Part shown: piece by piece, positions 47,241-57,908 of the stretch | Layout of the letters: every line of letters begins with the position of its first letter | Position numbering within the stretch: the first letter of the stretch is position 1 | NCBI GenBank assembly: GCA_030220185.1 | Contig: JASPKZ010009852.1 | Location: forward strand, 1-64,000 | Direction: 5' to 3' | Origin: Diploptera punctata | Lineage: Eukaryota; Arthropoda; Insecta; Blattodea; Blaberidae | Length of the DNA stretch: 64,000 bases | The notes under the pieces: generated by a model | Databases searched by the model: none | Told to the model about the DNA's origin: nothing | What the model saw: only the letters and a program-made list of their open reading frames with translations | Position numbers and translations under genes: made by a program

Positions 47241-47319
47241 TTGAACCTGCAGATTTTATAACAAAGGTGGAGCATGTTCACTTGGAGCGACTGATTTTTT
47301 TCAATCTCCATCTATATAC

Positions 47320-47440
47320 ACCCATTTTCTGATTCCTTGTGCTTTATTAATTAATTTTGCCCATGTTTTTCCTTCTTTTCTAATTCCCTCAGGTCTTCCT
47401 ATTAAACCGTTTGAAGGATTTAATTGGTAAAAATGATAAA
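47320..47440 (-). mobile_element. Possible LINE C-terminal scrap
   Basis: The minus strand reads NGLIGRPEGIRKEGKTWAK, loosely like the GRP segment of LINE C-termini. It is too short to be sure. Confidence 0.25.
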
Positions 47441-48429
47441 ATTGGTTAAAATAATAGAATAAGTACCTCTGTCGTACTCAACTAATAATAATTTCACCTT
47501 GTACATTTTCGGAACATATTCCATCTCTATCTGTTAAAAAGTTACAAAGGGATGTAGGTTAAAATTCTATATAGAAGCTTCAGGAGTTATCTTTTGTTAT
47601 GTTTTCATTCTTAATGTCTTTTAAATTTTAATTTCTTCAACGATGTTTTAATCTGTAGTTATTAATCCCCCTGTGTATAACGATTATCTTGGCGATTTTG
47701 TTGTATTTTAATACTTGTTTACATTATATGTTTTGTAAAGCTGGATTTACTTTCCTTATATCTAAAATCTTTAGTACATTATTTAAAGCTCGTATTAAAA
47801 TTCCTTGTGATCCTACCGATATCAATTTATTACAAACTGTCTCATTTAGGTTTAAATGCTCCAATATTTTCGTATATATTTGTGTTTTCTATTTTATTTG
47901 AAATTATATTGTTTATTTATTATCAGTTTTGTACGCGATCTTTATATTTTATCGTGATTTTAATTGTTTTTGTCAGTTTTTTGTTTGTTTCAATTATCAT
48001 ATAAATTAACCACTTTATCGTATACCTCGCGCACTCTAAACTGGCAGGCCTGTAACGTCATTGTTGTACTTGGGGGACTGACTTAAAAATATAGGCTCAT
48101 CTTTTATTTACTAAAAAGGCATTTGAAATGTGAATTTGTACTTATAAATAATTCTAAATTAAACAAAATTTACTGACTGCATAATCATCGCGTGTAGCAC
48201 AAGACTGGAACTATCTGAAACACTGATAGAAACAACAGACAGCGTTTTCTTTCAGGTCTATACCATGGGTTGGAATGTAGCCCTTAGTCTATAAGAATGT
48301 CAAATAAGTAATGGTCCCCACCGTCAGATAGTAGAGCGCGAAGTGTATTTTTATTTTCGTCAATTTTTCTGTTTCGTTTTATTTGTTATATCGGCTCTTT
48401 TTTCTTTTGCTTTCTGACTAATTTATTAA
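47441..48429. other. AT-rich DNA, no gene assigned
   Basis: Minus-strand open pieces (for example LNETVCNKLISVGSQGILIR near 47850-47790) could be an old element, but I cannot name one. Confidence 0.3.
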
Positions 48430-48632
48430 TTACTTTTTCGTCATTCTATGATTTTGTTTCCTATTACTATTTTAGATCTGATTTGATTTTTCCCTTGGAA
48501 TGCCATTACCTTGGTTTTTTCTATGGATATTTTGAGATTATATTGTTCACATATATTATGTAGTTTAAAAATATTCCTTTGAAATTCGTCTTCTGTATTT
48601 GTTATTATTACCTGGTCAACAGACCTAATCCA
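48430..48632 (-). mobile_element. LINE RT fragment
   Basis: The minus strand reads DQVIITNTEDEFQRNIFKL, then LKISIEKTKVMAF, the segment just after the catalytic FADD of RTE-type LINE reverse transcriptases. It abuts a Penelope-like fragment. Confidence 0.65.
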
Positions 48633-48639
48633 TGAATGC

Positions 48640-49060
48640 AGATGATGATGATGATGACTTCTTCGTCGTATCCATTCTCAAGTAAGCTACTCGATATATT
48701 ATGTAGTCTACTTCTTCATTATAATTTTCTTTGTTTAACAGTAGTTTTATCATTCTATTTATGAGGGCAATAAAGTTACTTACTTTTTGTTGAACAGGTG
48801 GTTTTGATTGTTTGTGCATGGCTACAGTATTTTTGTGAGTTTTCTATATGTGCCGATGTTTAAACTATCGCTATTTAATTTTTTTAGTGATGTGTAAGGT
48901 CGAGGTTGAATTATTGATTTTAATTTCTCTATCAAATTGTATTGTTTCGGCCATACTGTTTAGTTCTATTAAAATGTCTTTTCTATTGTATTTTCGTTAA
49001 CGTAAATTACAATAAGGTCATCGACACATCTTTTTTAGTTTTATATTAAATTGTTCTTTT
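48640..49060 (-). mobile_element. Penelope-like RT fragment
   Basis: The minus strand reads RCVDDLIVIYVNENTIEK (the YVDD box with Cys for Tyr), then in shifted frames FDREIKINNS, YRKLTK, and NRMIKLLLNKENYNEE. This order fits the Penelope RT palm to thumb. Several frameshifts. Confidence 0.6.
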
Positions 49061-49359
49061 AATTTACCGAAACTGTTTTTAGTTTTTAAACTTAACGGCT
49101 ATTGTTACTAAATATGATCACTTAGAACATCCATCCATTAGTAGCCTATTTCATCACTTCAAATCTTTCTATTATGACTAAATAACTTATAATAGAAATT
49201 ATTGTTTGGTATTTACTTTCGGAAATCTGAAACTATGATTAGGACCTATGATTATAGTTGCAATTAAAATATTGACCACACACCAAAATTATCCCAGTGA
49301 CAACTTTGTAAATATTAATCATAATGTCACAAAAGTGGTTAAAGCATGAAACAAACAAA

Positions 49360-49419
<60 letters not shown>

Positions 49420-49420
49420 T

Positions 49421-50566
49421 ACAGGGTGTTTGTAAATTAGACCGACAAACTTTGGGAGCAGATATTTAACCTTCATTGAAGCATATTTTGTTAAGGAAAC
49501 TACAGGATCTGACGCTTCGTTTCAGTGCAAGAGGGTCTTAGAGGAAGTAGATACGTGCAAATAACAAGTCATTCTGTGTCACATAATTCTGTGTGTTAAT
49601 ACAAATATTTTACAGAAAAGCAGAAACAAAACGTACTTAATTCTTAAAAAAACTTCGGTGTTGCGTTGTCAGGATGGATCTAGTTTACTGTCCCATCACA
49701 ACAACTGCTGGAACACATGTCCATTGACATTCTGACAAACAGTGCATCAAAGTGCCATACTTTGTCGTACCCTTCACAGATGCTAGGACCTTCCCTTATT
49801 TCAGCTGCTGCGCTGACAATGCACGCTACAAGATCTTCTTCAGAGTCAATATCGGTTTCATAAACCATTGCCTTCATGTAGCCCACAAAAATAAATCTAG
49901 GCAGGTCAGGTTAGGCCAGCGTGCCGGTCAGGCAGTGGGCCCACCTCTGCCTATCCAACAAGCGCCAACTGTAGCTATCAGATGGCCATGACTTAATTCC
50001 CAAAGTGAGGTGGTACCCCGTTATGTTGAAACCACATGCTGCGTCTGATGTTCAGAGCTACAAGCTAAGACACATTGAACTGTACAGTACAGTATGTACA
50101 GCAGTACTGAATGAGGTTCACCCACCATCCCTTGTTCCGACTAAGGATAACAATAGATCGTACCAGTGGATATAAACAAACTTGCTGTAATTTATACCAA
50201 ATGCTACTGAGCTCCGGAAGTAAACAAACCAAGCAATAGTAGTAATGACAACCTCTTGGACTGAAAGAAGTTTTATCAGTTTCCTTTAGCCCCTTCCTGT
50301 CAGATCCCTCTAGTACAGAAACGAAGGGTCTCAGGCTATAGGTTCCTTAATAAAATATTTTTCAACGAAGGTTATCTATTTGGTCCCAAACTTTGTCGGT
50401 CTAATTTAGAAACACCCTGTATCTACATCCTTTCATCCCTTCTTCTGAGATCCCTCTTGCACTGAAACGAAGCGTCAGATCCTATAGGTTCCTTAACAAA
50501 ATATGCTTCAATGAAGGCTAACTATCTGCTCCCAAAGTTTGTCGGTCTAATTTACAAACACCCTGT
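49421..50566 (-). mobile_element. Tc1/mariner-type element with about 120-bp inverted ends
   Basis: Left end acagggtgtttgtaaattag (49421) and right end ctaatttacaaacaccctgt (to 50566) are inverted and stay similar for about 120 bp. The element sits in TA repeats. A second right-end copy lies internally at about 50300-50422, so the structure is composite. Confidence 0.7.
49680..49990 (-). pseudogene. Tc1/mariner-type transposase C-terminus
   Basis: Minus-strand frames carry a degraded WIGRGGP and SPDLT-like block, then GYMKAMVYETDIDSEEDLV and IVSAAAEIREGPSI. This resembles the C-terminal end of DDE transposases of this type that I recall from insects (RSPDLTPLDFFLWGY). Frameshifts and missing N-terminal parts make it inactive. 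Confidence 0.6.
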
Positions 50567-50572
50567 ATATAT

Positions 50573-50634
50573 ACAGGGTGTTTCTAAATTATATATACAG
50601 AGTGTTTCTAAATTAGACCGACAAAGTTTGGGAC

Positions 50635-50640
<6 letters not shown>
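50573..50640. repeat. Loose left ends of the same Tc1/mariner family
   Basis: acagggtgtttctaaatta at 50573 and acagagtgtttctaaattag with gaccgacaaagtttgggacc at 50597, two left ends in a row without a body. Confidence 0.7.
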
Positions 50641-50669
<29 letters not shown>

Positions 50670-50677
50670 TGTACTGT

Positions 50678-51065
50678 AAGCCCATGTTTTCCCTTTACCG
50701 AGATTTAGGCGCTCTCCCCCTACAGGGAAGGATTTGAACCATACTAATTTAGTTACACTTGTTTTCGTATAGATGTCATTTTGAGTGGTCCGTGGTCAGC
50801 GTTCCGCCTCATACTGACATCTAGGAAACCAAGGTAGTACTAGGACGGGAAAATTCGGTAAATTTTGCTTAGAGGCCTTTTCATTCAGGCTTAAGGATTT
50901 TTTACGAGCCTGAAAATCTTCAGACTCGGGACCCACGGCTTAAAGTCCCTCCCGGAGGACTTGCTCCTTGGATTTTTCCATCCTAAAAAATCCATCGACC
51001 TCGGCCGGGTTTGAACCCGCGACCCTCGGGACCAGAGGCAAGGAGCATAACCACTAGTCCACCAC
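50678..51065 (-). mobile_element. SINE-C, full length
   Basis: Near-identical in layout to 8241-8614, with gggtttgaacccgcgaccct at the head end and gcgctctccccctacaggg at the far end. Confidence 0.85.
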
Positions 51066-51075
51066 ATATATATAT

Positions 51076-51382
51076 GTCCACCGCTGTGGTCTCGAGGTAG
51101 CGTGCTGCCTTGTCACGCAGCGGGGCCCGGGTTCGATCCCCGGTCGGGGCAGTTTTTCTGGGTGAGGTTTTTTATCGGAGTTTTTCCTTACCTGTAAGAC
51201 AAATGTCAGGAAAACGTTAAGGCCCAAACAGTCCCCGAAATCATATGGTCATCATCACTCACCGGTGTGGAAAGCAACGGGAAGCTACCATACCTACAAA
51301 TTCCCTAGTAAAGCTGCAAGCATATCATGAAAATGCTATGATTGCAGTGAAGGACCTCCCTTCGGGCAGAATTACTATGGAT
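51076..51382 (+). mobile_element. SINE-A, full length
   Basis: tccaccgctgtggtctcgag head, ccgggttcgatccccgg B box, end gcagaattactatgg. It is flanked by TA-rich tracts. Confidence 0.88.
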
Positions 51383-51390
51383 ATATATAT

Positions 51391-51450
51391 ACAGGGTGTT
51401 ACTAAATTAGACCGACAAAATTTGGGACCAAATAGATAACCTTTCGTTAT
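51391..51450. repeat. Loose left end of the Tc1/mariner family
   Basis: acagggtgttactaaattag then accgacaaaatttgggacc, the same orientation as the end at 50597. Confidence 0.7.
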
Positions 51451-52204
51451 ATATATAACGTATTTTTATTTTGAGGAGCTTTGAACATCTTACGTTATAT
51501 CGCGTCTGAGAACCGAAATTATTAATTGACGAATGACTTTTTTTTCGGATTGATTGGTTTCTCTCCTGTAAGCTGTGTATGTCTGCTTTTGCTTAGTTAT
51601 GAATTTATTACATGGCCAGTAAAATAAAAACTATTATAGTATTAATGGGTTTCCTAATATTAATTTTAGAGGACGAATTTAAACTTCCTTCATTGCTTTG
51701 TGCGTCTCTGAATAATGACAAGAATGTTTTATGGAGGTAACGAAGAGTGAAATGCGGGTAGCGTGGTGTACAGTAGCGCTACTTGGCTGTAATTATAAAA
51801 TATTGACCTCGGAAGTGTCCATGAGTAATTCTTGTTAAAAAAAAAATCCTTCATTAAAATCTCGTACGATATGAACTGATAAGGCAGATGTGGTTCCCAT
51901 AACCTGTGTTGCCGGAAACGTATATTGTTATGTGGCACACATTGTCTGCTGTCCCCTTTATGAACTGTTTTTATAACGTTTCGTTTGTGTTCTAGATTTA
52001 GATCGAATTTCACATTGGTGGGAATTTATTTTTCTTCCATTTTAATAAAATAGTCCATATAAATAAAATAATATTTTTATCTGCCCTACATATTTCCACT
52101 AGAGACATTTGTGTTTTTTGTATTTATAATTTAACATTTAAAGCTATATTGGATGTAATTTTTTTTTAAAGTGCATTACGAAATGGTAACATTTGATATA
52201 ACGA
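51451..52204. other. Intergenic DNA, no gene seen
   Basis: No supported feature. Confidence 0.4.
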
Positions 52205-52345
52205 ATACTGGTAGTGAAATCCCAACTTAGCTTTTGTCTTGATGACTGAGGAAAACTAGGAAAAAATCTCAAGTAACTTTAAATCCAGGACCTCCCGAAT
52301 ACGAATCTCAAACGCTTACAGCTTGAGTCAACTCGTTTAGTACTA
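52205..52345 (-). mobile_element. SINE-G
   Basis: Reverse of the SINE at 41150: tgactgaggaaaactagg, then aatacgaatctcaaacgct at the head side. Confidence 0.55.
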
Positions 52346-52638
52346 TGTGCAGGATTGTCCGTTTTTATTAACATTTAAAGTTTCAACATGTTAGATGGAA
52401 GTGATATTTTAATTATTTTAGAATTGTTTAAAAGTCTCAGAATATATTTTCATGTAACTATAACACTACGATAACAAATTCTGTGAAACATTTCATTCAG
52501 CTATACTGTATTTCCAAACAAAACATTTAAATATGCCAAAATATCACAACATATAAGATAAAATGTCGAAATTTTGATATCCAACCTTACAAATTCTCAG
52601 TGTAACCTCCGTTGGTCGCTACATTGACCTAGCATACA

Positions 52639-52702
52639 TAATAATAATAATAATAATATAATAATATAATAATAATAATATAATAATAATAATAATAATA
52701 AT
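52639..52702. repeat. (AAT)n microsatellite
   Basis: Triplet tract that is probably the tail of a minus-strand CR1-like LINE whose other part lies at 53150-53260. Confidence 0.9.
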
Positions 52703-53150
52703 GGAGATTACGAGTATTTGAGAATAAAGTTCTTAGGAAAATTTTTGACCAAAGAGAGATGAAGAAACAGGTGAATGGAGAAGACTACATAACAATGAAC
52801 TACATGGTCTTTATAGGAAACCAGATATAATAAGAACAGTTAAGTCTCGTAGATTGCGATGGGCAGGACATGTTGCGCGTATGGGAAATGAAAGACGTGC
52901 ATGGAAACTTCTTGTAGGAAAGCCAGAAGGAAAACGCCCTGTTGGTAGACCAAGAATGAGGTGGGAGAACAACATTAACTATGATTTGAGAGGAAGTAGA
53001 TTATACAGGGAATGATTGGAAAGCATTGCGATCAGGATAGGGATGTATGGAGAGCTTATGTCCGCGGCGGCCATGAACCTACGCGTTCGATAGTTCGATT
53101 AGTGCCCAGTGCGAGTGAGGAATGATGGGAGTAAGTAAGTACTAATAATT
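52697..53150 (+). mobile_element. LINE-RTE fragment, 5'-truncated
   Basis: About 430 bp matching the 3' end of LINE-RTE (gagatgaagaaacaggtgaa, cgttgggcaggacatgttgc-like, tgttggtagaccaagaatga), ending in a taag-type tail. Confidence 0.9.
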
Positions 53151-53260
53151 AATATATAATAATATAATAAGTATAATAATAATAAATAAAATAATAAGGC
53201 GTTCTCTTCACTCAACCAGTGAATAATAAAATTGTCAGGGGTATAATTTTAAGTTAATTT
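53151..53260 (-). mobile_element. CR1-like LINE 3' tail
   Basis: AAT-rich tail, then ggcgttctcttcactcaacc, the reverse of the CR1-like 3' signature seen at 44.2 kb. Confidence 0.5.
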
Positions 53261-53589
53261 AGCACGAACTAAAATGGAAGATGGGCGATAGATGGTGTTG
53301 AATATAACATTTGATGACTTATCTTTCATGTTGTGAAATTTCAAAACAATTAAATTTCTAGCCGAATGAAATTGTTCACGTACTTTGTAATCATGCATTT
53401 TCAATTTCAGGATTAATGTTAAGAGATATGTGTTATTAATACATTTCAGTTGTATATATTCCCATATTAATTATAATATGTTTATAAAGTTTTATGCGAT
53501 CCACAAATATATAGTAAATTCATAAAGTTTTGTTATTAAGGAAGTATAGTTATTTATTTTCTAATAAATACCTGGATATAAGACAGCCA
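53261..53589. other. Intergenic DNA, no gene seen
   Basis: AT-rich. Confidence 0.4.
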
Positions 53590-53800
53590 CCTGACCAGTA
53601 AGCCAAGGCCCTAGGGAATTGGTTCGGGCGAAGCCTGGCACCTCTTAAACGAGGCCATCTCAGCTAGGGTATGGAATCCCAACGGGAAACTTCCTGGCCC
53701 TCCAGATTCGGGGTTAGGAATGCTGCTGACGACCCATCCTGTGAAACTGTCTTGCTATGATACCTGGGAAAGATTGATGTCTGGAAGAGTCTTATTGAGG
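53590..53800. other. GC-raised block, possible LINE 5' region
   Basis: agccaaggccctagggaatt, gggaaacttcctggccctcc and tgctgctgacgaccc recall LINE 5' UTR style. There is no open frame of note. Confidence 0.25.
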
Positions 53801-54350
53801 AAGCGAAGGTCTTTATTGTGTCATTTAAGAAGATAATTAGTTATTATTACCGTTAAATATTTTTAATCCTTACTATCATTTATATCATTATTTTGGTCTT
53901 ATAAAATGATCAACAAATGGAAAATAATAGTACATTTACAGCAGTATTCACGTTCGAGATAAAACGGATGTTTAGAGTCTCAAACGGTACCGCTCGCGTC
54001 AACTCGTTGGATAATAATTTTAGAAGTAAACAAGTCAAGTTATTAAATATAAATGTTATGGTATATGCCACTGAAGCCAGTTGTTTGATATTGATAAATC
54101 CTGTATTTTCAAGTGTTTGGTGTCAATCACAGTCTTGATTCACTACACACATTGTCATACGACTTTGTTCACGGGTCGCCTCCAGTCAGATATCTGTGTG
54201 GTGTTACACAATTGCGAACTATCTTCGTGTCTTTCTTCTTTCGATGCATCAGCTTTTAGTTGAGACATACGATGCGTACTGGTTATTAAAACATTACATT
54301 TATTAAGTATTCAATTATAATTGTTAAATTTCAAAGTTATTAATGTACAA
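53801..54350. other. Intergenic DNA, no gene assigned
   Basis: ctcaaacggtaccgctcgcg near 53978 resembles a SINE-G head in reverse. A 37-codon minus frame from 54267 (MSQLKADASKEERHE) has no recognised domain. Confidence 0.3.
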
Positions 54351-54668
54351 ATATTTATCATAAGTAATGTCACCAGTCATTTCCAAATTATTAAATAAAT
54401 TCACGAATAACGAAGTGAGGAGTGAATTTATCTAGATAATTTGGAAATCAAGAGTGGCATTTCTTAGGACTATTTATCATCATCATCATCACTCCAGGGA
54501 TTAGGCAATTGCCCGTTCTGACTTCATAATGCATCAGCCCAACGTCTTCTAGGTCTTCCAACATCACGTCTTCCTCTTGCTTGATAATTTCTTGCTAACA
54601 ATGGATATCTCTCCTTACTCATTCCATCCATATGATCAATCCATTACTTACTTACTTACTCACTGGCA

Positions 54669-56786
54669 CTATCGAACCCGTAGGTTCATGACCGCGCGGA
54701 CATAAGCTCTCCATACATCCCTATCCTGAGCTAATGCTTTCCAATCATTCCCTGTATAATCTACTTCCCTCAAATCATAGTTAATGTTGTTCTCCCACCT
54801 CATTCTTGGTCTACCAACTGGGCGTTTTTCTTCTGGCTTTCCTACAAGAAGTTTCCATGCACGTCTTTCATTCCCCATACGCGGAACATGTCCTGCCCAT
54901 CGCAGTCTACGGGACTTAACTGTTCTTATTATATCTGGCTTCCTATAAAGACCATGTAGTTCACTGTTATGTAGTCTTCTCCATTCACCTGTCTGTTCAT
55001 CTCTCTTTGGTCCAAAAACTTTCCTAAGAACTTTATTCTCAAATACTCGTAATCTCCTTTCCTCCCTTAAAGTAAGAGTCCATGTTTCGCACCCATATAA
55101 TATAACTGGTAGAATAATAGTTTTATATATTTTCAGCTTAGCGTTTTTTGAAAGGAGTTGGGACATCAAAAGTCTCTGCAATGCATAATAGCATGCATTT
55201 CCAGAATTAAGCCTATGTTTAATTTCTTTGTGCATCTCATTCCTATTTGTGATTATTGTTCCTAGGTATTTGAATTCAGCCAATTCCTCAAAATTTCCCT
55301 CATTTGTCATTAGCTGTCCATTTCCATTATATAATGTATTTCTACGTGTGACCATATATTTAGTTTTACTGATATTTACTTCCAGTCCTAATTTCTTAGT
55401 GTTACTCAATAGTGTGTGCGTGTTGGCCTTTAGTATCTCCTCGCTATCGGCCAGTAGTACCACATCATCAGCATAAACTAACAGCTTATTAATACCATTC
55501 AGTTGTAAGCCTTCCTTATTCTCTAAAGATTTAATGGCATGCTCTAGTACAAAATTAAATAGTAGAGGAGATAGTGCATCTCCTTGCTTCAACCCATTCT
55601 GGATTTCAAAAGTGTCTGAAAACTGTTTGCCTACACGCACCCTACTCGTTGAGCCATTTAGACACATTCGTATAAGTCTAACTAACTTTTTGGGAATTCC
55701 GAACTCCAGCAGGATACTATATAACTTCTCCCTCTTAATTGAATCATATGCTTTTTTGAAGTCTACATATAGTTGATGTACAGTACCATTATATTCCCAT
55801 TTCTTTTCTAAAATCTGTCTTATACTAAAAATCTGATCTGTTGTAGACCTGTTTCTTCTAAATGCACATTGATGATCTCCTAGAATGTCATCAATATAGG
55901 GAGCAAGTCTGCTTACTAATATATTTGTTAGAATTTTGTACGAAGTTGAAAGTAATGAGATGCCCCTATAGTTGTTGCAATCAGTTTTATCTCCTTTCTT
56001 ATAAATTGGTACGATAATTGATTCCTTCCATTCATCTGGAAGAGCTTCTTTTTCCCAAATCATACTAAGCAACCAGCGTATCTTGTCCATCAATTTTTCT
56101 CCCCCTGATTTTATCAGTTCTGCTGGGATCTCATCTGAACCTGATGCTTTATACATCTTCAATTTTTCAATTGCCATTTCAACCTCTAATGCACTTGGCT
56201 CTGCGACTAGCATTTCTGCTGTCTGTAACTTATCCTCCTCAATGTCCTGTTCTGTATGTACATTTAATAGCTGATTAAAATAACTTTTCCATCTATTTAA
56301 TATACTCTTGGAATCTGCACTCATATCCCCATTTTCATTCCGAATTATGTTTGTTCTAGCCTGAAACCCTTTCTTCTCTATACTAATTCCCTGATATAAT
56401 TCTCTAATGTTCCTATTTTTTGCATTCATTTCAAGATCATTAATCTTCTCTCTCAAATATTCCCTCTTTTTACTCATTAGTAACTTGGTGGTTTCCCGTC
56501 TAACACTACCAAATTGCTCTAAATTTACCTCATTTGGCTCGTGTAACCATTTCATTTTTGCTAGCTTTCTTTTCTTTACAATGTCGGCACATTCCTCATC
56601 AAACCATTTCTTGTGTTGCCTCTTTTTTAAACAACCAATGCTTTCTGATGCTGACAATTTAATAGTATCTCTTATAGCCTCCCATTCTTTATTTATATCA
56701 GTTTCTTCTTCGTTTGCCACATTGTCATCTGAAGATTCCAGTACTTCAAATCTATTAGCAATTTTGATTTGGTATTCTTGCCGCAT
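54669..56786 (-). CDS. LINE-RTE reverse transcriptase part (ORF, 705 residues)
   Basis: The open frame runs unbroken to its stop. An N-terminal linker with WEAIRDTIKLSASESIG is followed by RT finger motifs (WKESIIVPIYKKGDKTDCN, YRGISLLSTSYKIL), the palm (FKKAYDSIKRE, GLKQGDALSPLLFNFV) and the catalytic box VYADDVVLL with both Asp present. The thumb has KYLGTIITNRNEM and ILYGCETWTL. The C-terminal domain has RRLRWAGHVPRM and PVGRPRMRWENN, ending NLRVR. It lacks its own strong start: the first Met (56786) lies just after the endonuclease frame, and the original protein was almost certainly one polypeptide. The product would reverse-transcribe the element RNA at a nicked target. Confidence 0.9.
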   Translation of the reverse strand: MRQEYQIKIANRFEVLESSDDNVANEEETDINKEWEAIRDTIKLSASESIGCLKKRQHKKWFDEECADIVKKRKLAKMKWLHEPNEVNLEQFGSVRRETTKLLMSKKREYLREKINDLEMNAKNRNIRELYQGISIEKKGFQARTNIIRNENGDMSADSKSILNRWKSYFNQLLNVHTEQDIEEDKLQTAEMLVAEPSALEVEMAIEKLKMYKASGSDEIPAELIKSGGEKLMDKIRWLLSMIWEKEALPDEWKESIIVPIYKKGDKTDCNNYRGISLLSTSYKILTNILVSRLAPYIDDILGDHQCAFRRNRSTTDQIFSIRQILEKKWEYNGTVHQLYVDFKKAYDSIKREKLYSILLEFGIPKKLVRLIRMCLNGSTSRVRVGKQFSDTFEIQNGLKQGDALSPLLFNFVLEHAIKSLENKEGLQLNGINKLLVYADDVVLLADSEEILKANTHTLLSNTKKLGLEVNISKTKYMVTRRNTLYNGNGQLMTNEGNFEELAEFKYLGTIITNRNEMHKEIKHRLNSGNACYYALQRLLMSQLLSKNAKLKIYKTIILPVILYGCETWTLTLREERRLRVFENKVLRKVFGPKRDEQTGEWRRLHNSELHGLYRKPDIIRTVKSRRLRWAGHVPRMGNERRAWKLLVGKPEEKRPVGRPRMRWENNINYDLREVDYTGNDWKALAQDRDVWRAYVRAVMNLRVR

Positions 56787-56796
56787 TTCATCATTT

Positions 56797-57705
56797 TCAA
56801 GTTTTTAATTCATATTTTACTGAATCATCTTTAGCGTTTGTTCCTCTCATAAGCGATAGCCGTTGTCTGATTTTCACCCTGACCAGATGATGATCTGAAT
56901 TGCAGTCTGTCCCTCTAACTGATCTAACATCAATGATGCTACTGTGCCAGCGTTTATCCACTAATACATGATCTATCTGGTTCCGAGTTTCTCCATCTGG
57001 GGACGTCCAGGTGTATTTATGAATATCCTTATGCTGAAATGTTGTGCTCTTAACAATGAGATTCTTTGATGTGGCAAATGTGACTAATCTAACCCCGTTG
57101 TCGTTACTATCTTCATGAAGACTGAATTTGCCTATTGTTGGTTTGAATATATCTTCCTGCCCCACTTTTGCATTAAAATCTCCTAAGACAATTTTCATAT
57201 GATATCGTGAAAGGCTATCAAATAAGCATTCTAATTCTTCATAGAACTCATCCTTGATCTTGTCATCTTTATCTTCTGTGGGGGCATGTACATTTACAAT
57301 TATAAAATCATGTCGTTTACCCTTTAGAATTATGTATGATATCCTATCACTAACAAACTTAATATCTCGGATAGCGGATAGGATCCTCCTTCTGACTAAA
57401 AAACCCGTTCCAAATGCAGGTCTTTCTGCACCCCCATAGTATAATGAAAAGCTTCCTGATTCCTGACTACCTTCTCCTGGCCACCTAACTTCCTGTAAAG
57501 CGACTATATCCAAGGGCGATTTATCCAATTCCCGCGTTAATATCTCTAGTGCCCCGCTATTGTATAAAGTCCTAACATTCCATGTTCCTAGGAACATGTC
57601 CCTGTGTTTGAGCCTTTGGCATGGGTTCCCTGAAGTAGTCCCCGCCCGGAGAACCGAATGGGGGACTATTTGACCTCCGGAAAATTTTACCCCAGTAGAA
57701 CCCAT
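56797..57705 (-). CDS. LINE-RTE endonuclease part (ORF, 302 residues)
   Basis: From Met at 57705 the frame covers an APE-type endonuclease. GTWNVRTLYN, IVALQEVRW (catalytic Glu), NVHAPTEDKDD, LGDFNAKVG, NQIDHVLVDKRWHSS and TDCNSDHHLVRVKI (terminal His) are all in place. A later Met at about 57597 (MFLGTWNVRT) is the more usual start of the domain. The frame stops at 56797-56799. In an A5 run (56802-56806, reverse strand) one A too many explains the stop: without it the frame joins the RT frame directly. The enzyme would nick target DNA for priming. Confidence 0.9.
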   Translation of the reverse strand: MGSTGVKFSGGQIVPHSVLRAGTTSGNPCQRLKHRDMFLGTWNVRTLYNSGALEILTRELDKSPLDIVALQEVRWPGEGSQESGSFSLYYGGAERPAFGTGFLVRRRILSAIRDIKFVSDRISYIILKGKRHDFIIVNVHAPTEDKDDKIKDEFYEELECLFDSLSRYHMKIVLGDFNAKVGQEDIFKPTIGKFSLHEDSNDNGVRLVTFATSKNLIVKSTTFQHKDIHKYTWTSPDGETRNQIDHVLVDKRWHSSIIDVRSVRGTDCNSDHHLVRVKIRQRLSLMRGTNAKDDSVKYELKT

Positions 57706-57708
57706 GTC

Positions 57709-57908
57709 CGCATTTCTTGACGGTTGTATTTTTACGGTGAAAGATCGTCACTCTTTCGACCAAGGTACTTATTTCGTCTGGCTTATCACCTTCGACCAGT
57801 CTGGCATGGGTAACCCTATCGGCAGCAATGCTACCGCCGGCATAGCTCTCAGGATCATTTAAGCACACAAGCCACTCCACCACGACAAGGTAAAGATACC
57901 ATGGAGGG
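57709..57908 (-). promoter_or_regulatory. 5' UTR of LINE-RTE, likely internal promoter region
   Basis: The 200 bp from the 5' end (ccttgtcgtggtggagtggc, ctatgccggcggtagcattg) are also present in the inverted copy at 14409-14611. Promoter function is inferred from its place in the element only. Confidence 0.4.

Larger units (their letters stand above)
54645..57908 (-). mobile_element. LINE-RTE, full-length non-LTR retrotransposon, 3264 bp
   Basis: Flanked by perfect 13-bp direct repeats atgatcaatccat (54632-54644 and 57909-57921). The 5' end is ccctccatggtatc and the 3' tail (taag)n. A 5' UTR of about 300 bp leads into an apurinic-type endonuclease followed by a reverse transcriptase. There is no RNase H or gag-like ORF. 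Its length, domain order and short tandem tail fit the RTE clade, an inference from general knowledge. It is the apparent parent type of the fragments at 13.8, 29.1, 34.8, 41.3, 52.7 and 61.8 kb. Confidence 0.92.

Noticed and set aside
54153..54267. 37-codon minus-strand frame beginning MSQLKADASKEERHE
   Set aside because: Too short, no domain, no splice or terminal signals that support it.
55228..57439. Plus-strand frames of 60-133 residues across the LINE-RTE
   Set aside because: Shadows of the minus-strand endonuclease and RT frames.
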